Origin: Heliocybe sulcata | Lineage: Eukaryota; Basidiomycota; Agaricomycetes; Gloeophyllales; Gloeophyllaceae | DNA length: 64,000 bases | Assembly: GCA_004369045.1 (NCBI GenBank) | Contig: ML213517.1 | Coordinates: 192,757-256,756, forward strand | Direction: 5' to 3' | Shown here: positions 14,845 through 25,768 of the stretch, piece by piece | Layout: every line of letters starts with the position of its first letter | Numbering within the stretch: the stretch's first letter is position 1 | Translations under genes and position numbers: made by a program | The notes under the pieces: model-generated | What the model saw: only the letters and a program-made list of their open reading frames with translations | What the model was told of the DNA's origin: nothing | The model's database searches: none

Positions 14845-15176
14845 GGTGCAGTGGCGGCGGAGAGGAATGAGCGTGGACAATGAGCCGGCGCCACTAACGC
14901 GTCGCGATCACGTGCGCACGCACTGGAGACTGCCGTACGAATGTTCGCACACCAGCCTTGCCACACACAGCTCGCACTCTTTGACCTGCTTATAATATGG
15001 CGGCTAGGTGTTGTCAAACTTGGCTGGGGATTGCCTGCGCAACTCCTCGTAACACTGCTGCAGGCTCCTATGATTTCGGGGTCAGTTGATCACTTCCGGA
15101 GGACGATCATGTCATAGCACAGAGAAATAGACACGGACATATAGAGTCTATATGTCGAAACCTAATAATTGAGAAT

Positions 15177-15928
15177 GGATGACTTCCCGTAACGCTAAAT
15201 CGCTATATTTCCTAAATTTCGTCTCTAAATATGCGAGATGCCGAGATGCCGTAAGGACCCCGGAAGGTCGTGCCTGGCCGTTGCACTGCGTTGTCAGGCT
15301 GAGGTTGTCTGTAGATTTAGTGGAATACAGAGGGGTCGACACCCCTCTGTAAACCACTCCAGATGCATTTGAAGGCTCTAAACGTCGGCAATCAGTAAAT
15401 GGATCTCGGATAGGCGGCTCTGACTGCCATTTTCGGTCAAATATCACATGATGGGAGGGCCGACACCGTTGAATCCTCATTTCCATTCTCCATCATCTCT
15501 TCGCTGGTTGAATCTTCTGCGCCTATTGCGCTAGCAAACACGGCACCTATCTTTAGCATACATTTTCTCCCAATGGATCCAGTTGATACTCGAAACTTCT
15601 CCTCCTATTTAGAACATACCAACACGCATGTTTCACCGGATGGCCAGCGGACTTCGACGGTTCCCTGGTGTAAGTGTATTCAAATCAGACATACAATTAC
15701 TATATATATGTGCCAGTTCCATCGACGTGCGTCAGACATGTGGGCGTGCACACACAACTTGAAGCCACAACGCGACCACGCGCGATGTCCTCTAAATTCT
15801 CTAAATTCCCTAAATTGGGCTTACGGTTTAGAGATGTCTCTAAATACAATCCCTAAATCGCTTATCAAAACCGCTACCGGAATTTAGGAATAGAGAAAAT
15901 AGCGATTTAGCGTTACGGGAAGTCATCC
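15177..15928. mobile_element. 752-bp inverted-repeat element (MITE-like)
   Basis: The first 30 bases (15177-15206, beginning GGATGACTTCCCGTAACG) are an exact reverse complement of the last 30 (15899-15928). The arms then diverge, but both contain further copies of the words CTCTAAAT and CGCTAAATCGC or CGATTTAG. AAT lies immediately outside both ends (15174-15176 and 15929-15931) and may be a 3-bp target-site duplication. No transposase is encoded. The superfamily cannot be named from these ends alone. Confidence 0.7.
15327..15350. repeat. Perfect 10-bp hairpin inside the 752-bp element
   Basis: ACAGAGGGGT and ACCCCTCTGT are perfect reverse complements separated by CGAC, giving a 10-bp stem with a 4-base loop. 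Confidence 0.8.
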
Positions 15929-16490
15929 AATGTCTGACTGAAAATGAGAGATCCAGCAAATATATGCGGTCACTTACTATCCAGAAGTAGTATGGGACCC
16001 CGGACTGTACAAGAGTCAAGGGTTCTGTTCTCTTTGAGTATAAGAAATGTAAATTCAAAAAAAACTCATCAACTATGATGTTCAATGTTGGAACCAGGTG
16101 TACGAGAGCTTGGTGCTTAGCGCTTAGCACGGGAAGTTTGGAGTGGCTGCAGGTCGAAGGCCGCACCGAGCGAGACCACACTCAAAAACGCTTGCGACAG
16201 AGAGAGAGAAAGGGAGGGGGGAAACCAGTGGGTTGAAAATTAATAAAACACTTCAGCTCTTATAAGTAAGCGTGGACGAGACAGGTTAGAGGAAAGTAAG
16301 AAAGAAGCAGTGAAGTGGCGTGGGAGGATAAACTGAAAAGGGATAAAACAAAGCCATATCTGGTACCGTCTATTCTGCCGCCCTATCTTTGACTCTCGCA
16401 CAACTCGCGCAGGCATAGTTTCTCTCAGAAAGCGGGCCACTGATATAGGAAACCTCTCTTCTGCCACACATAATCCAGCCATCATGCATT

Positions 16491-16521
16491 AGTACTCAGT
16501 ACTCAGTACCCAGTACCTCAG
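16491..16521. repeat. Short tandem repeat, AGTACTC/AGTACCC units
   Basis: Four consecutive imperfect 7-bp units (AGTACTC, AGTACTC, AGTACCC, AGTACCTC) lie in non-coding sequence. Confidence 0.75.
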
Positions 16522-17269
16522 TCGCGAGCGACCGTCCCGCCTACCGTAGTCCTCCTCCTGCTCTACTTGAAGCCTGAGCGGACACAATATCTCGATTGTC
16601 CCGAGCTACTTTCTACAATATCACCGGATAGTGCCTAGCTATAGTCCTCTCATTGCATTCCTCTCCACTACCGTGTCTCAGACACTAGCCTGATCGTCTG
16701 GACAGCGGTACTGTCCCTGGCCATCTGGTCCTCTTTCATCACTTTGGCTTTGGCTTCCAGGAGCCCGAAGAATCGATTACTGGTCTCCTTATCGGAGCCA
16801 AGCTGATACCTGTCCCGGACACGAGACTGGCGTGTATCATGCCATTGAGTATTTCAGGTATCTCAGGAAAGAGTGGAGCCATGCGTACCGCTCTCCTCGA
16901 CCAGGCAGCAGTAGATCGGTATCAGGTGAGTCAGGATAATCAACGGTCAACGTGGTCTGTCCTGCATGCAGGGCTGTTTGCAGTCAGACTTGGATTCAGG
17001 TGATACGGAATCGGGAAAGCGCACTGGCTGAAAGGCCCTCTTGCAGCGCCCACAGTACAGTCGACTGGGTAAGCATCAGGGGTCACTGTTCGTCGAAACC
17101 CTAAGCGGGTGGTGCGCAGGCTTGAGAGGATGATGTGGAAAGCCCTTCCACCCCAGTCTTATATGCTCTCGCTATGTAGATGTGCTCACCCTGAGTCACT
17201 ATTGACAGAGATCTCGCTCCATAAGTCTGCCTCGAGGGAATAGGCGAGATACCAGAAGCTTGAGGCCGT

Positions 17270-17870
17270 GCCATGCAGGAAGACACATGCGGTTCTGTGG
17301 GTCCAGTCTCCCGAGGATAACGAGTCGAGATCTCACATTACAGACTCTGGAGAAGGGCAAGAGATGTGGGCGTCTATCCTATCTCATCTGACTGTGACTT
17401 CCGCCTCGGGTATTGCGGTCGTTCGTCCACTAGGGGGGCGGATCGACCTGACTGATCTGGCGACTCCATGCTGGTTTTCGGGCCCGCCGAGGGGAATGAA
17501 GTACCCTCTGTCCTGCGAGACTTCCCACCAATGCAAAACGAAGGTCATTCTGAGATAGCATCCCGGCGGCTCCGCCGCCTGTCTCTAGACATCCTTGTCC
17601 TCGTCTTGAAACGTGCAGTGCTCGCTACTGAGGTTGCAGCCAGACGCCAAAGTTCAGCGAATGGGCAGCTCAACGCCCGCGCCGGCTCTCAACAGGCCAT
17701 GCATCGCGGGACGCACATGCGGCTTTTGGGGTCAGTTCCCCGAGGATAACGAGGCCATGGAGGTCAAATTACAGCGGCTGGAGCGGGAGACCGGATGAAG
17801 TGGGCGTTTACCGTCTCTCATCTGACTGCAACAATGCAGTGGCTATCTCGTTCCGGGCACTACGGCGGTC
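17270..17870. repeat. Diverged direct repeat pair (about 17270-17430 and 17698-17870)
   Basis: Both copies begin with GCCATGCA, then a run to CACATGCGG, then CCGAGGATAACGAG. They continue with aligned words around GGGCGT.TA and TCTCATCTGACTG. Translation of both suggests a shared FPEDNE / SPEDNE peptide, but stops interrupt the second. A weaker echo, CCTCGGTGAGGATAACGA, occurs near 18215. It may be a decayed gene or transposon fragment. I cannot identify the source. Confidence 0.5.
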
Positions 17871-19077
17871 TATCGTTGAAAGACGATCCGGATGTCGGGT
17901 TGGGCTTGCTTGTCTTTTGTTATAGACCACACCGCGACACTCGTATCTATCCGCCACTTATTTGATTGATCCAGGCCAAACACCGATTACCCGCTCTGAA
18001 CATCCACCAGTGCAGACCCGAAGTTATTACAAAATACTACTGGACATCTGGCCGGCTGAACGGATGAACATCTCGTTGTGTAGGTCGTTTCTGAATAGGC
18101 TGAGACCGGATGGTTTCTGGATACGCTTGCGCTCTTCAACAACAAGCAGATCTTCTGGCGCTTGTCAGGAATATCTGATACTCCCAGTTTCCAAGCTTAC
18201 ATGCGACCGCTGTCTCCCCTCGGTGAGGATAACGACTTTGCCTCTGACCCTAGAGGCTGTGCAGTCCGCCCCGTCTCCGATCCGCTTGTTCAATTCCATT
18301 ATTAATACGCGCCTGCGTGCTGGTGCTACAACTTTTTCTGTCTGAATCGTGGCTCTTCTGACTCGGACCCGCGCCGTGCACCAATGGGCTGCTACATCGC
18401 GGCATGAAGTCACCCCCAGCGCACTGACATCTCGACGTCTATCATGCCTCGGGGTTGTCCCTCGCGGTCACCCTGGAGATGATGCAGTTACCTCGGCTCA
18501 GCACAAACACTGCGCCATACTAGGAATATATGGAAGCTAAAATTGGATGAAATGAAGACGGAGGATCACTGACATTGGAGGGTACAGTGGGATATGCCGG
18601 GAGCTGTCAACGCCACGGACCGTGTGTACTTTTGAGGTCTTCTTGTCCGCTTTCAAGCCGCCTTCGAGGACACGGTATGAAGTGCTATTCATTCGTCAAT
18701 TTGGTTTCTGTACTGAAGACCGGACTTGCATAGATTGTCGGTGCGATAGTTGACCCTAGACAGTGGCCTATCCAGGCTGGATGGCGCCTGTGGATTGAAT
18801 TGGGATGTGGACTAATACATGGTGCCCTCTCAACATCAGTATTAGCCGACAATTAATATGTGTTACGACAATCGGTGGACAGGTCCCGTTATACTATTCG
18901 CTTGCTGCATTATTAGCCGTGCCGGGCTTCACTTTCATGCCTTCCATGCAAGTCCATCACAGCAATACTCCGCAAATCATACCGACGCAGTCAAAAAACT
19001 TCCAACCCTTCTGGACTTCCCTCGGAAAGGTGCGATTCTGAGACGCCCAAATGCCGACGAACATGGCCAAAGAAACT

Positions 19078-19085
19078 TATAAAAG
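19078..19085 (+). promoter_or_regulatory. TATA box of hydrophobin 1
   Basis: TATAAAAG lies 116 bp upstream of the hydrophobin ATG. The same spacing (about 100-130 bp) is seen for the other three hydrophobin genes in this window. Confidence 0.6.
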
Positions 19086-19193
19086 CAGACCTGCGTGTAG
19101 CCTGACTGCCATCGAACTCGCTTCGAATACTCTCAAGTCCTCTCCAGATATCCAGTCGTTCTTTACACCCACACTCTCTTTAACATCCTCAAA

Positions 19194-19653
19194 ATGTACT
19201 CCGTCTTGACCAAGATCATCGCCTTCGTCTCCTTCCTCGTCCTCGCCTTCGCGGCCCCCATGCCCGGAGCTACCGAGCCGACCACCTCGCAGTGCAACAC
19301 CGGCGCCCTGCAGTGCTGCCAGAGCACCCAGGACGCTGGCAGCGACGGCCACACTGCTATCACCGGTCTACTTGGCGTTGCCGCGGACTTGCTGAACCTC
19401 CCCATTGGGTTGGACTGCTCCCCTATCACCGGTGGTGGCATCGGTTCAGGAGCTACTTGGTAAGATTGATATGAGCTTGAGCTAAAGGCTGCCACTCTGA
19501 CTTGCTTTTTGAACAGCGCTGCTGTCCCCGTCTGCTGCCAGGACAACTCCAGTATGTTGACATTCAGACAATCATTCCACTACTGTCTGACATAGGGGTT
19601 TTACAGGCAGCTTCGTCTCGGTTGGTTGCCTGCCCCTCAACCTCATCGGGTAA
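19194..19653 (+). CDS. Class I hydrophobin 1
   Basis: Three exons (19194-19459, 19517-19551, 19607-19653) encode 115 residues. The N-terminus MYSVLTKIIAFVSFLVLAFA is a signal peptide. The mature part has the eight-cysteine hydrophobin pattern: CNTGALQCC, then a Gly/Leu-rich stretch, DCSPI, a Cys created across the first intron, VCCQDN and VGCLPLNLIG. Hydrophobins are secreted and self-assemble into amphipathic films on aerial hyphae and fruiting bodies. The spacing between the third and fourth Cys indicates class I. The exon sizes of 35 and 47 nt for exons 2 and 3 are the same as in the three hydrophobins at 53-58 kb, showing common descent although this copy lies 34 kb away. Confidence 0.93.
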
Positions 19654-20188
19654 TTCTGCTCTCCACTATCGCCAAGGTTATCGGTACGTTCTTGCTACGA
19701 TCAAGCCCTTTTAGCCGTGACTGACTCTACCATTTCTCGCAGTCCAAGAGGACGTCTTCGTGATGCCAACGCGTTTCATCTATTAGCTCTCACTACTATG
19801 AGATGCGCGTCTTGCATAGCTAGCAATTACTCAGGGTACATTTTGTCATGCGCGGACGTTCATAGCTTGGAGTCCAGTCTGTATACATACATTCACTTTA
19901 ATCTAGTTTTCATCAACCACAGTGGTCGTCAGCCATCAAGCCAGAAAATCTGTTCCTCTTGTCATACTCCTATAGAGCGTCCTGTCGAGGTGATCCTGCA
20001 ACAAGCTGAGTCTCTGGCCGCGACCTGTCCCTCCAGACTGGCCACGTCTACGTAGTATCGGTCGCATAGACGCGTTTGTGGTAAGGGACTCCGGAGAGGC
20101 AATCTTATGATATTATCACAACGTGCCGAGCTACATGTATGATGTTACAATTTGCGGTAGATGTCGAAGGTGTGTTATCCCCCAAGCT
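19654..20188. other. Convergent intergenic region (hydrophobin 1 / F-box 1)
   Basis: About 535 bp, tail-to-tail. It presumably holds both 3' UTRs. No gene recognised. Confidence 0.5.
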
Positions 20189-22020
20189 TCAGAACACTAG
20201 AATCTGCAATGTATTGCGCAGTTCCGGATCTTCAGTCTACGATATGTTAGTGCCATCAGATTGCGAATTATCGGTGACGCGCGACGTACCGGTAATATGA
20301 CAATCCTCGTATCATCCATCAACACATCCTCCATCTTGAAGGCCTGCCGCATCGTCGTTTCACGGTACGGCAAGCATGTCTCTATACGCTCGCTGAATTC
20401 CGCGACCTCGGGGAAGGCAGAAGGCTCCAGGATGACACGAGTGCTAAATTTTCCATCCGACTCTTTCCCTGTATCCCTAAGCACGGCGGGGTTAAAGTCA
20501 CGGACCATGATCCGGGTACTCCGAATGAAAGCAGTGCCGCCCAAGATCCGGCGGACCGTCCTGTAGCCGTGGACAGCGTGAAGGCCCGTGGAGGTTTCTT
20601 CGTCCATAAACCACCTTGAGTTCGACGGTCCCCAGTCTTGCCAGCGGCAAGAGGTCTTTGGTAGCATGACTGAGTCGCCCAATGGTATGGAAGAAGCACA
20701 GGCGTCAAGGAAGGGTTTCGGTCGGATGACGATGGAGTGCAGGCGCAGCTTCCCAGGCCGCCAGACTGTGAAAGAACACGAGATGACTCTGTTCTCGCTA
20801 GGTACTCGGAAGGGGAGAGCCGAGCCGCCATGGAAACTTCCAGGGCAAGTATCGCAAACCGGGTTGCAGCTGATGAAGAAGTCGACGAAGCTCCAATCCT
20901 CGTTTAGCTGTGGAAGTAGGAATATGCCCCGGTTCACTGGAGCACTCGGCGGGTTGGCCGCCGGGTCCATGAATGTAAAGACCGAGAGGAGCCCGTGAAG
21001 ATCTGTAACCAGTATGATAGACGAGGACAGAAGGCAGAAGTCGCTCGCGATTATATGTTCGTGGTCAAGATTCAGCTACCTTGCGGTAAGAGGATACACG
21101 CATCATTCGAGGCGTTGGGACGCACCACGCGATCAGTATCAGACTTCCAGTTCCATATGTGAACGCGGAAGACACCAAAGTCGTCGCAGGCTAGTGCCGC
21201 GACAATATTCTGGCAGACTTGGATCTTTCCGAAGTTGGTAAATCCACCGACTGCAACGTGGGGAAGATTCGGGGTCTTGACGAGCCACGGGCGCACAGAT
21301 ACTGGTGCGTCAGGATGTTGGACATTGGTGGACAAAGTCCTCAAATTCAAGTGATACAGGTATTCCGATCTGAGAGATATGAGTGCATGTAATAAGGCAT
21401 ACTGTTAGAAACATACTCGATAGGCGCACGAGTCACGACAGCCCATAAGTCCTGACATGGGTCGATACAAAAGTCCGCTATTCCATCGTCTGAGTCGAAA
21501 GGCCAGTTATGCGTCCACGGTGCTGAGGATGTGCTAGATGATCCGGGGCGCGGTAGCGGAATGAAACGAAACGGACCCGGGATAGGTAGCTCTCTGCCAC
21601 TGCCATTGGCGTATATGCCACCAGCGATGTCGTACAAAATGTGTGATTCGATCGTCTGCACGGCATGTTGCTTGTGCCACCGTAACCGCTTCCAGTTGTC
21701 CACGTACCCTCTAAGGCGGTTTAAACGCGCCAAGTAAGGTAGGTCCACATCGACCGGTACGAAATTATGTTTGGCCACTTCCAAGGTAAACTGGGAGCGA
21801 GATGAGGATTTGATAAGGTCCCAGAAGCGTCGACATGTCTTTCGTGCGATTGATTAGATTAATCGCAGCTCATAAACAGCTTCACACCTCTATGCAGTTG
21901 AGTAGATCCTCTGCGTTCAAGTATTTCAGGATGCCACATACAATCTCTTCTGGCACAGTCGCGAGAGAGGCCTGCTGGGGTAAGGTTTGGTATATCCAGG
22001 TGAGGATCGTGGCATACCAT
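20189..22020 (-). CDS. F-box protein with beta-propeller-like C-terminal region (copy 1)
   Basis: Read from the minus strand, an F-box (LATVPEEIVCGILKYLNAED, then LLNCIE joined across an intron to TCRRFWDLIKSSS) is followed by ~480 residues with IYANGSGRELPIPGPFRFIPL, DFCIDPCQDLWAVV, VWRPGKLRLHSIVI, WGPSNSRWFMDEE and VRDFNPAVLRD. It ends ILVF. F-box proteins couple substrates to SCF ubiquitin ligases. The C-terminal part resembles the repeat-rich propeller-like region of agaricomycete F-box families. The target is unknown. It is paralogous along its length to the gene at 43547-45445. The 5' end is uncertain: the F-box exon has no in-frame ATG, and the best solution places an intron directly after an ATG at 22018-22020. 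Five to six exons. Confidence 0.82.
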
Positions 22021-22304
22021 AGGATCAGAGTAATGGAACTATTATTGAAGGCTTTGACAGTCGGACGAAGCTAACTTCAGGCTTCGAGTCAAACTCTTGC
22101 GGCAGGATGTGCATTGGGAGCAAGTCGCGACAACGTGACACACGGAAAGACTTGCCGATAACCACGTGATGCAGCCGCACATGTCACGTGTAGGTGGTAT
22201 ATATAGGCGAGTGAACGCGACGCGCTTCAACCATTTTCTCTTTCTTGCCTTTTCCTCTGCCCTCCTGTTCCCTTCCCTGATTTTTTGTATCTTTAGCTCA
22301 CACT

Positions 22305-23095
22305 ATGCGGCCTTTTAGCTCGCTACTACTTCTCTCATCGGCGCTGGTCGCCGTTTCCGCTTGCGAAGGGGAATGCATGGAAGGTGTCACCCACGCTTGG
22401 CTCGGCAATTACACCAGCCCAGTGCTGACCGTCTTGAGGGAGATGGTAAGTTGCAGATAATCTACACGTATACTTCAATTCCATTTTGTGCCTAGAGCGA
22501 TCGGATCAGCGGAGATATTATCCCACCCGAACGTCGACCTAGCGATTCGCTTACTCTGCTACAACCGCTCATCGCCGCCTATGACGACCAAAGCTTTGAA
22601 GACATGAAGACGGCAATCTTTCCCAGCTTCTTTCACGGCAAATGTCAGCAAGATGGCGTCGACCCCCCTGGCTGCCCCAACCCCGACTGCCCCGTCGTCT
22701 GCGGTACTCCTGGCTCGATGGTCCATTTCTACTCGAAGCTTCGCTTTATCGTCTACAATCAGACAAGGCATATCCTCGAACAGCTGGCTAAACCTGGATC
22801 TAAGACGTACCAGCAGGTCGAACGCACTGTACTGGAACGCTCCTCAAATTCACGCCGGACACTCCGCTATATGCGCCGCGATATACTGTCGACTTTCGAT
22901 ACAGAGAGACTAGAAGAGCTGTCTTCGTTCACTACGCGCACTACCGATGCTCAGACCAATCTCAAGAATATACTCGGCGAAGCAGGACCCCTCTTAGAAC
23001 AGGCATGCGGCGGGACCGGCACTGGTGTCACGAACGGCCTACCGGACTGCAGTTGGGAAGGACCTATGAAGGAGTTCATTCTGTCTTATCCTTGA
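22305..23095 (+). CDS. Secreted Cys-containing protein, function unknown
   Basis: Two exons (22305-22445, 22496-23095) encode 246 residues. MRPFSSLLLLSSALVAVSA is a clear signal peptide. The mature protein begins CEGECMEGVTHAWLGNYTSP and contains a Cys-rich centre (GKCQQDGVDPPGCPNPDCPVVCG), a largely helical middle and a Gly-rich Cys near the C-terminus. A protein of this shape, with an initial CEGxC, recurs in wood-decay and mycorrhizal basidiomycetes as a small secreted protein, but I know of no assigned function. It is divergent from F-box 1, with about 285 bp between them. A TATA-like TATATATAGG at about 22198 may serve its promoter. Confidence 0.8.
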
Positions 23096-23637
23096 GCGGC
23101 GCATTGCGTTGCAAGCTTTGTCTTTCTCTTCCTCTTTCGCATGTTCAGCTGCGTATATGTTTGTATCCGTAGTTTCACATCCTAGGTCTCACCTGGCCAA
23201 TGAAGGCATTCCATATCCATAAGCTCAGCGCTCAGTAACTGAGAATACACAGGATTGCAAAGCAGCGTGCCGGAGGCACGGAAAGGCTTCTCCAACGTCG
23301 ATGCCGAGCACGTCGTTCAACTTATGCCTCTTCTATCGTATAAACCCTCTCAACGATATGTCGGCCGACGCGCCCCTGCACAATACAGAACCCATGATTT
23401 GTGCTGCTGACGCGCTTGACGCGCCGCGGGCCGCCTCTGCTGAAGGTTTTGCCTCGTTCGGGACGCCTTACAACATAGATCCCACGACCCGAGTCTGACC
23501 GAGTGCAACGCCAACTTGGGTCGCGTCTGAGAATAAAGCCTGTCATTCCTTTGCTAATCTCTTTCTCCACCCATCGCGTTGCACGCCGCGAAAGGCCCAA
23601 GCTGGCTTGCCGGTGTTAACTGTATATCTCGCTCCTA
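23096..23637. other. Intergenic region upstream of KGD2
   Basis: About 540 bp. A 65-codon open frame at 23301 shows no recognisable protein features and is not called. Presumed promoter of KGD2. Confidence 0.5.
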
Positions 23638-25768
23638 ATGCTGTCGAAGCGCATCATCGCTGTCGCGCGGGGTCGCGGGCTGAGGAGCACGGGTGCGGTG
23701 CTGTCGAAGAATTGGTGAGATTCGGTGCTTCGCGACGTGGGTGGTTGTCCTTATACAGTTGGGATTATAGGGAGGCTGCGAACACGTATGCAAGACATGC
23801 CCAGTTCCACTCGTCACGGCTATTACAAGGTGCGCGTCGAACTGTCTCTGTAGGCGAATTAAACTCTGATGTACTGCCATCGAAGCCGAGACGGTCAAGG
23901 TGCCTCAAATGGCAGAGTCTATCTCGGAGGGTACGCTCAGGACATTCCACAAGCAACCCGGAGACCATGTAGATGCAGACGAAGAGGTTGCGACTATCGA
24001 AACCGACAAGGTTTGCATCCGAATCTACTTGCTCTTACAGGGCCTCCGTTGCCCACTCTTATATGACACTCAACACTGAATAGATTGATGTCTCCGTCAA
24101 TGCACCAGCCGCTGGAACCATTACTGAGCTGCTCGCGAACGAGGAGGACACGGTCTCTGTTGGCCAGGATCTGTTCCGCTTTGAACCTGGCGAAGGCGGC
24201 GCGCCCTCGGGCGGGGAGACTCCTAAGGAGCCTAAACATAAGGAGGCGGAATCGTCGGAGTCCGCCGAGGAGCTGTCGAAGGAGAAGAAAGACGAATCCG
24301 AGCCGTCAGAACAGCAGGTGGACAAGAAGCTGCCCGAGCCGCCAGCACCCGCGCAGCCTGACAAGCAAGGTGGCGGCGTGAAGCCCGGCCAGGGCCAGGC
24401 AAAGAAGGAGGTATCGTCAGGGAAAGACGTCGAGAAGGTGGAGGCGAAGAAGGACAAGAAGGACAAGCAGCCTGCAGCTCAGTCTCCCAAGGTTGCAGGT
24501 GCCCGTAATGAGACCAGGGTGCGTGCAGCTCCCTTTGCTCTCACCGTCCGATCACTTATCGTCACATGCCTTCGCAATATAGGTGAAGATGAACCGCATG
24601 CGGCTGCGTATCGCAGAGCGACTGAAGGAGTCGCAGAATGCCGCTGCGGCGCTGACTACGTTCAACGAAATTGATATGTTCTCACTTATGGACATGCGGA
24701 AAAAGTACAAGGACGAGGTGCTTAAGGTGCACGACGTGAAGCTCGGCTTCATGAGCGCGTTTGCCAAGGCCTCTTGCCTGGCACTGAAGGAGATCCCGGC
24801 TGCAAATGCTTCTATCGAGGTATGAGGGTTGCTCGTCAGCCGAGAGAGAACACGACTGATCCGCGTTGGCTCGGCTAGGGCGACGAAATCGTGTACCGCG
24901 ATTACGTTGATCTGAGTGTTGCTGTTGCCACGCCGAAGGGTCTGGTCACCCCTGTTGTCCGGAATGCGGATTCCATGAACTTCGTTGATATCGAGAAGGA
25001 AATCGCGTCTTTGGGCAAGAAGGTACGCGCTACCTAGTAATAATCCCATGTGAATGATCGAAGTAAGAACTGTTCCAGGCTAGGGATGGCAAGCTTTCCC
25101 TCGAGGACATGGCCGGTGGTACTTTCACCATGTAAGTCCTAGATCCGGATTGAGGGCTTCTAGGATGCTGATCGGATACGCTCCTTCACTAGCTCGAACG
25201 GAGGCGTCTTTGGGTCTTTGTACGGTACCCCGATCATCAACCTTCCTCAGTCTGCTGTCCTGGGTATGTGTTACTCTCGGTCCCGTGATCGGTGGGGCCC
25301 CTACCCATCTTGCAATTGTCTCCGCTTACCCCTCTCTCGTGATAATCTCCCATGATTTATCCGCTGACATGTCTTTGCTTCCGTCGTGAATAGGTATGCA
25401 CGCTATCAAGGACCGCCCAGTGGTCGTCGACGGTCAGATCGTTATCCGCCCCGTGATGGTTGTCGCGCTCACCTACGACCACCGGCTGCTCGATGGACGG
25501 GAGGCTGTCACGTTCCTCGGTGCGTTGCTATCCGCACGTCAGCGGCAGTCTCGGTTGCTGATGGGTACCGGTGCATTGCTTTCATTGATTGATTCCGATA
25601 TGAACTACGCGGTCCGCGCTGTTGCTGACATCGCCCACTGCGATCACTGCGTTGTCCGCCTACATCTGAATACTGTTTGCGTCTGGATGGTGATCGATGC
25701 CGATATTGGGATGACCAGTCAAGCTGAAGGAGTACCTCGAGGACCCGAGGAAGATGCTCCTTGCTTAA
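23638..25768 (+). CDS. KGD2: 2-oxoglutarate dehydrogenase E2 (dihydrolipoyl succinyltransferase)
   Basis: Ten exons (23638-23714, 23771-23829, 23886-24010, 24084-24518, 24583-24819, 24879-25022, 25079-25131, 25193-25263, 25394-25519, 25719-25768) encode 458 residues. The first ~45 form an Arg/Ser-rich mitochondrial presequence ([20 protein letters not shown]). The lipoyl domain follows, with its lipoylated Lys in IETDK. A long Lys/Glu/Pro linker then leads to the catalytic domain ([42 protein letters not shown]-type motif, active-site [14 protein letters not shown]). It transfers succinyl groups to CoA in the TCA cycle. As usual for eukaryotic E2o, there is no peripheral-subunit-binding domain. 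The last intron (199 nt) is several times longer than the others in the gene. Confidence 0.96.

Larger units (their letters stand above)
14845..19193. other. Gene-poor 4.3-kb region
   Basis: Between YCS4 and the first hydrophobin I find no convincing protein gene on either strand. It contains a 752-bp inverted-repeat element, a short AGTACTC tandem run, and two diverged copies of a segment centred on 17.3 and 17.75 kb. Open frames are short and broken. The right end holds the hydrophobin promoter. Confidence 0.6.

Noticed and set aside
23301-23498. Possible upstream exon or start for KGD2
   Set aside because: The ATG at 23638 already gives a good mitochondrial presequence and an uninterrupted frame through the first introns. 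The upstream frame cannot be joined sensibly.
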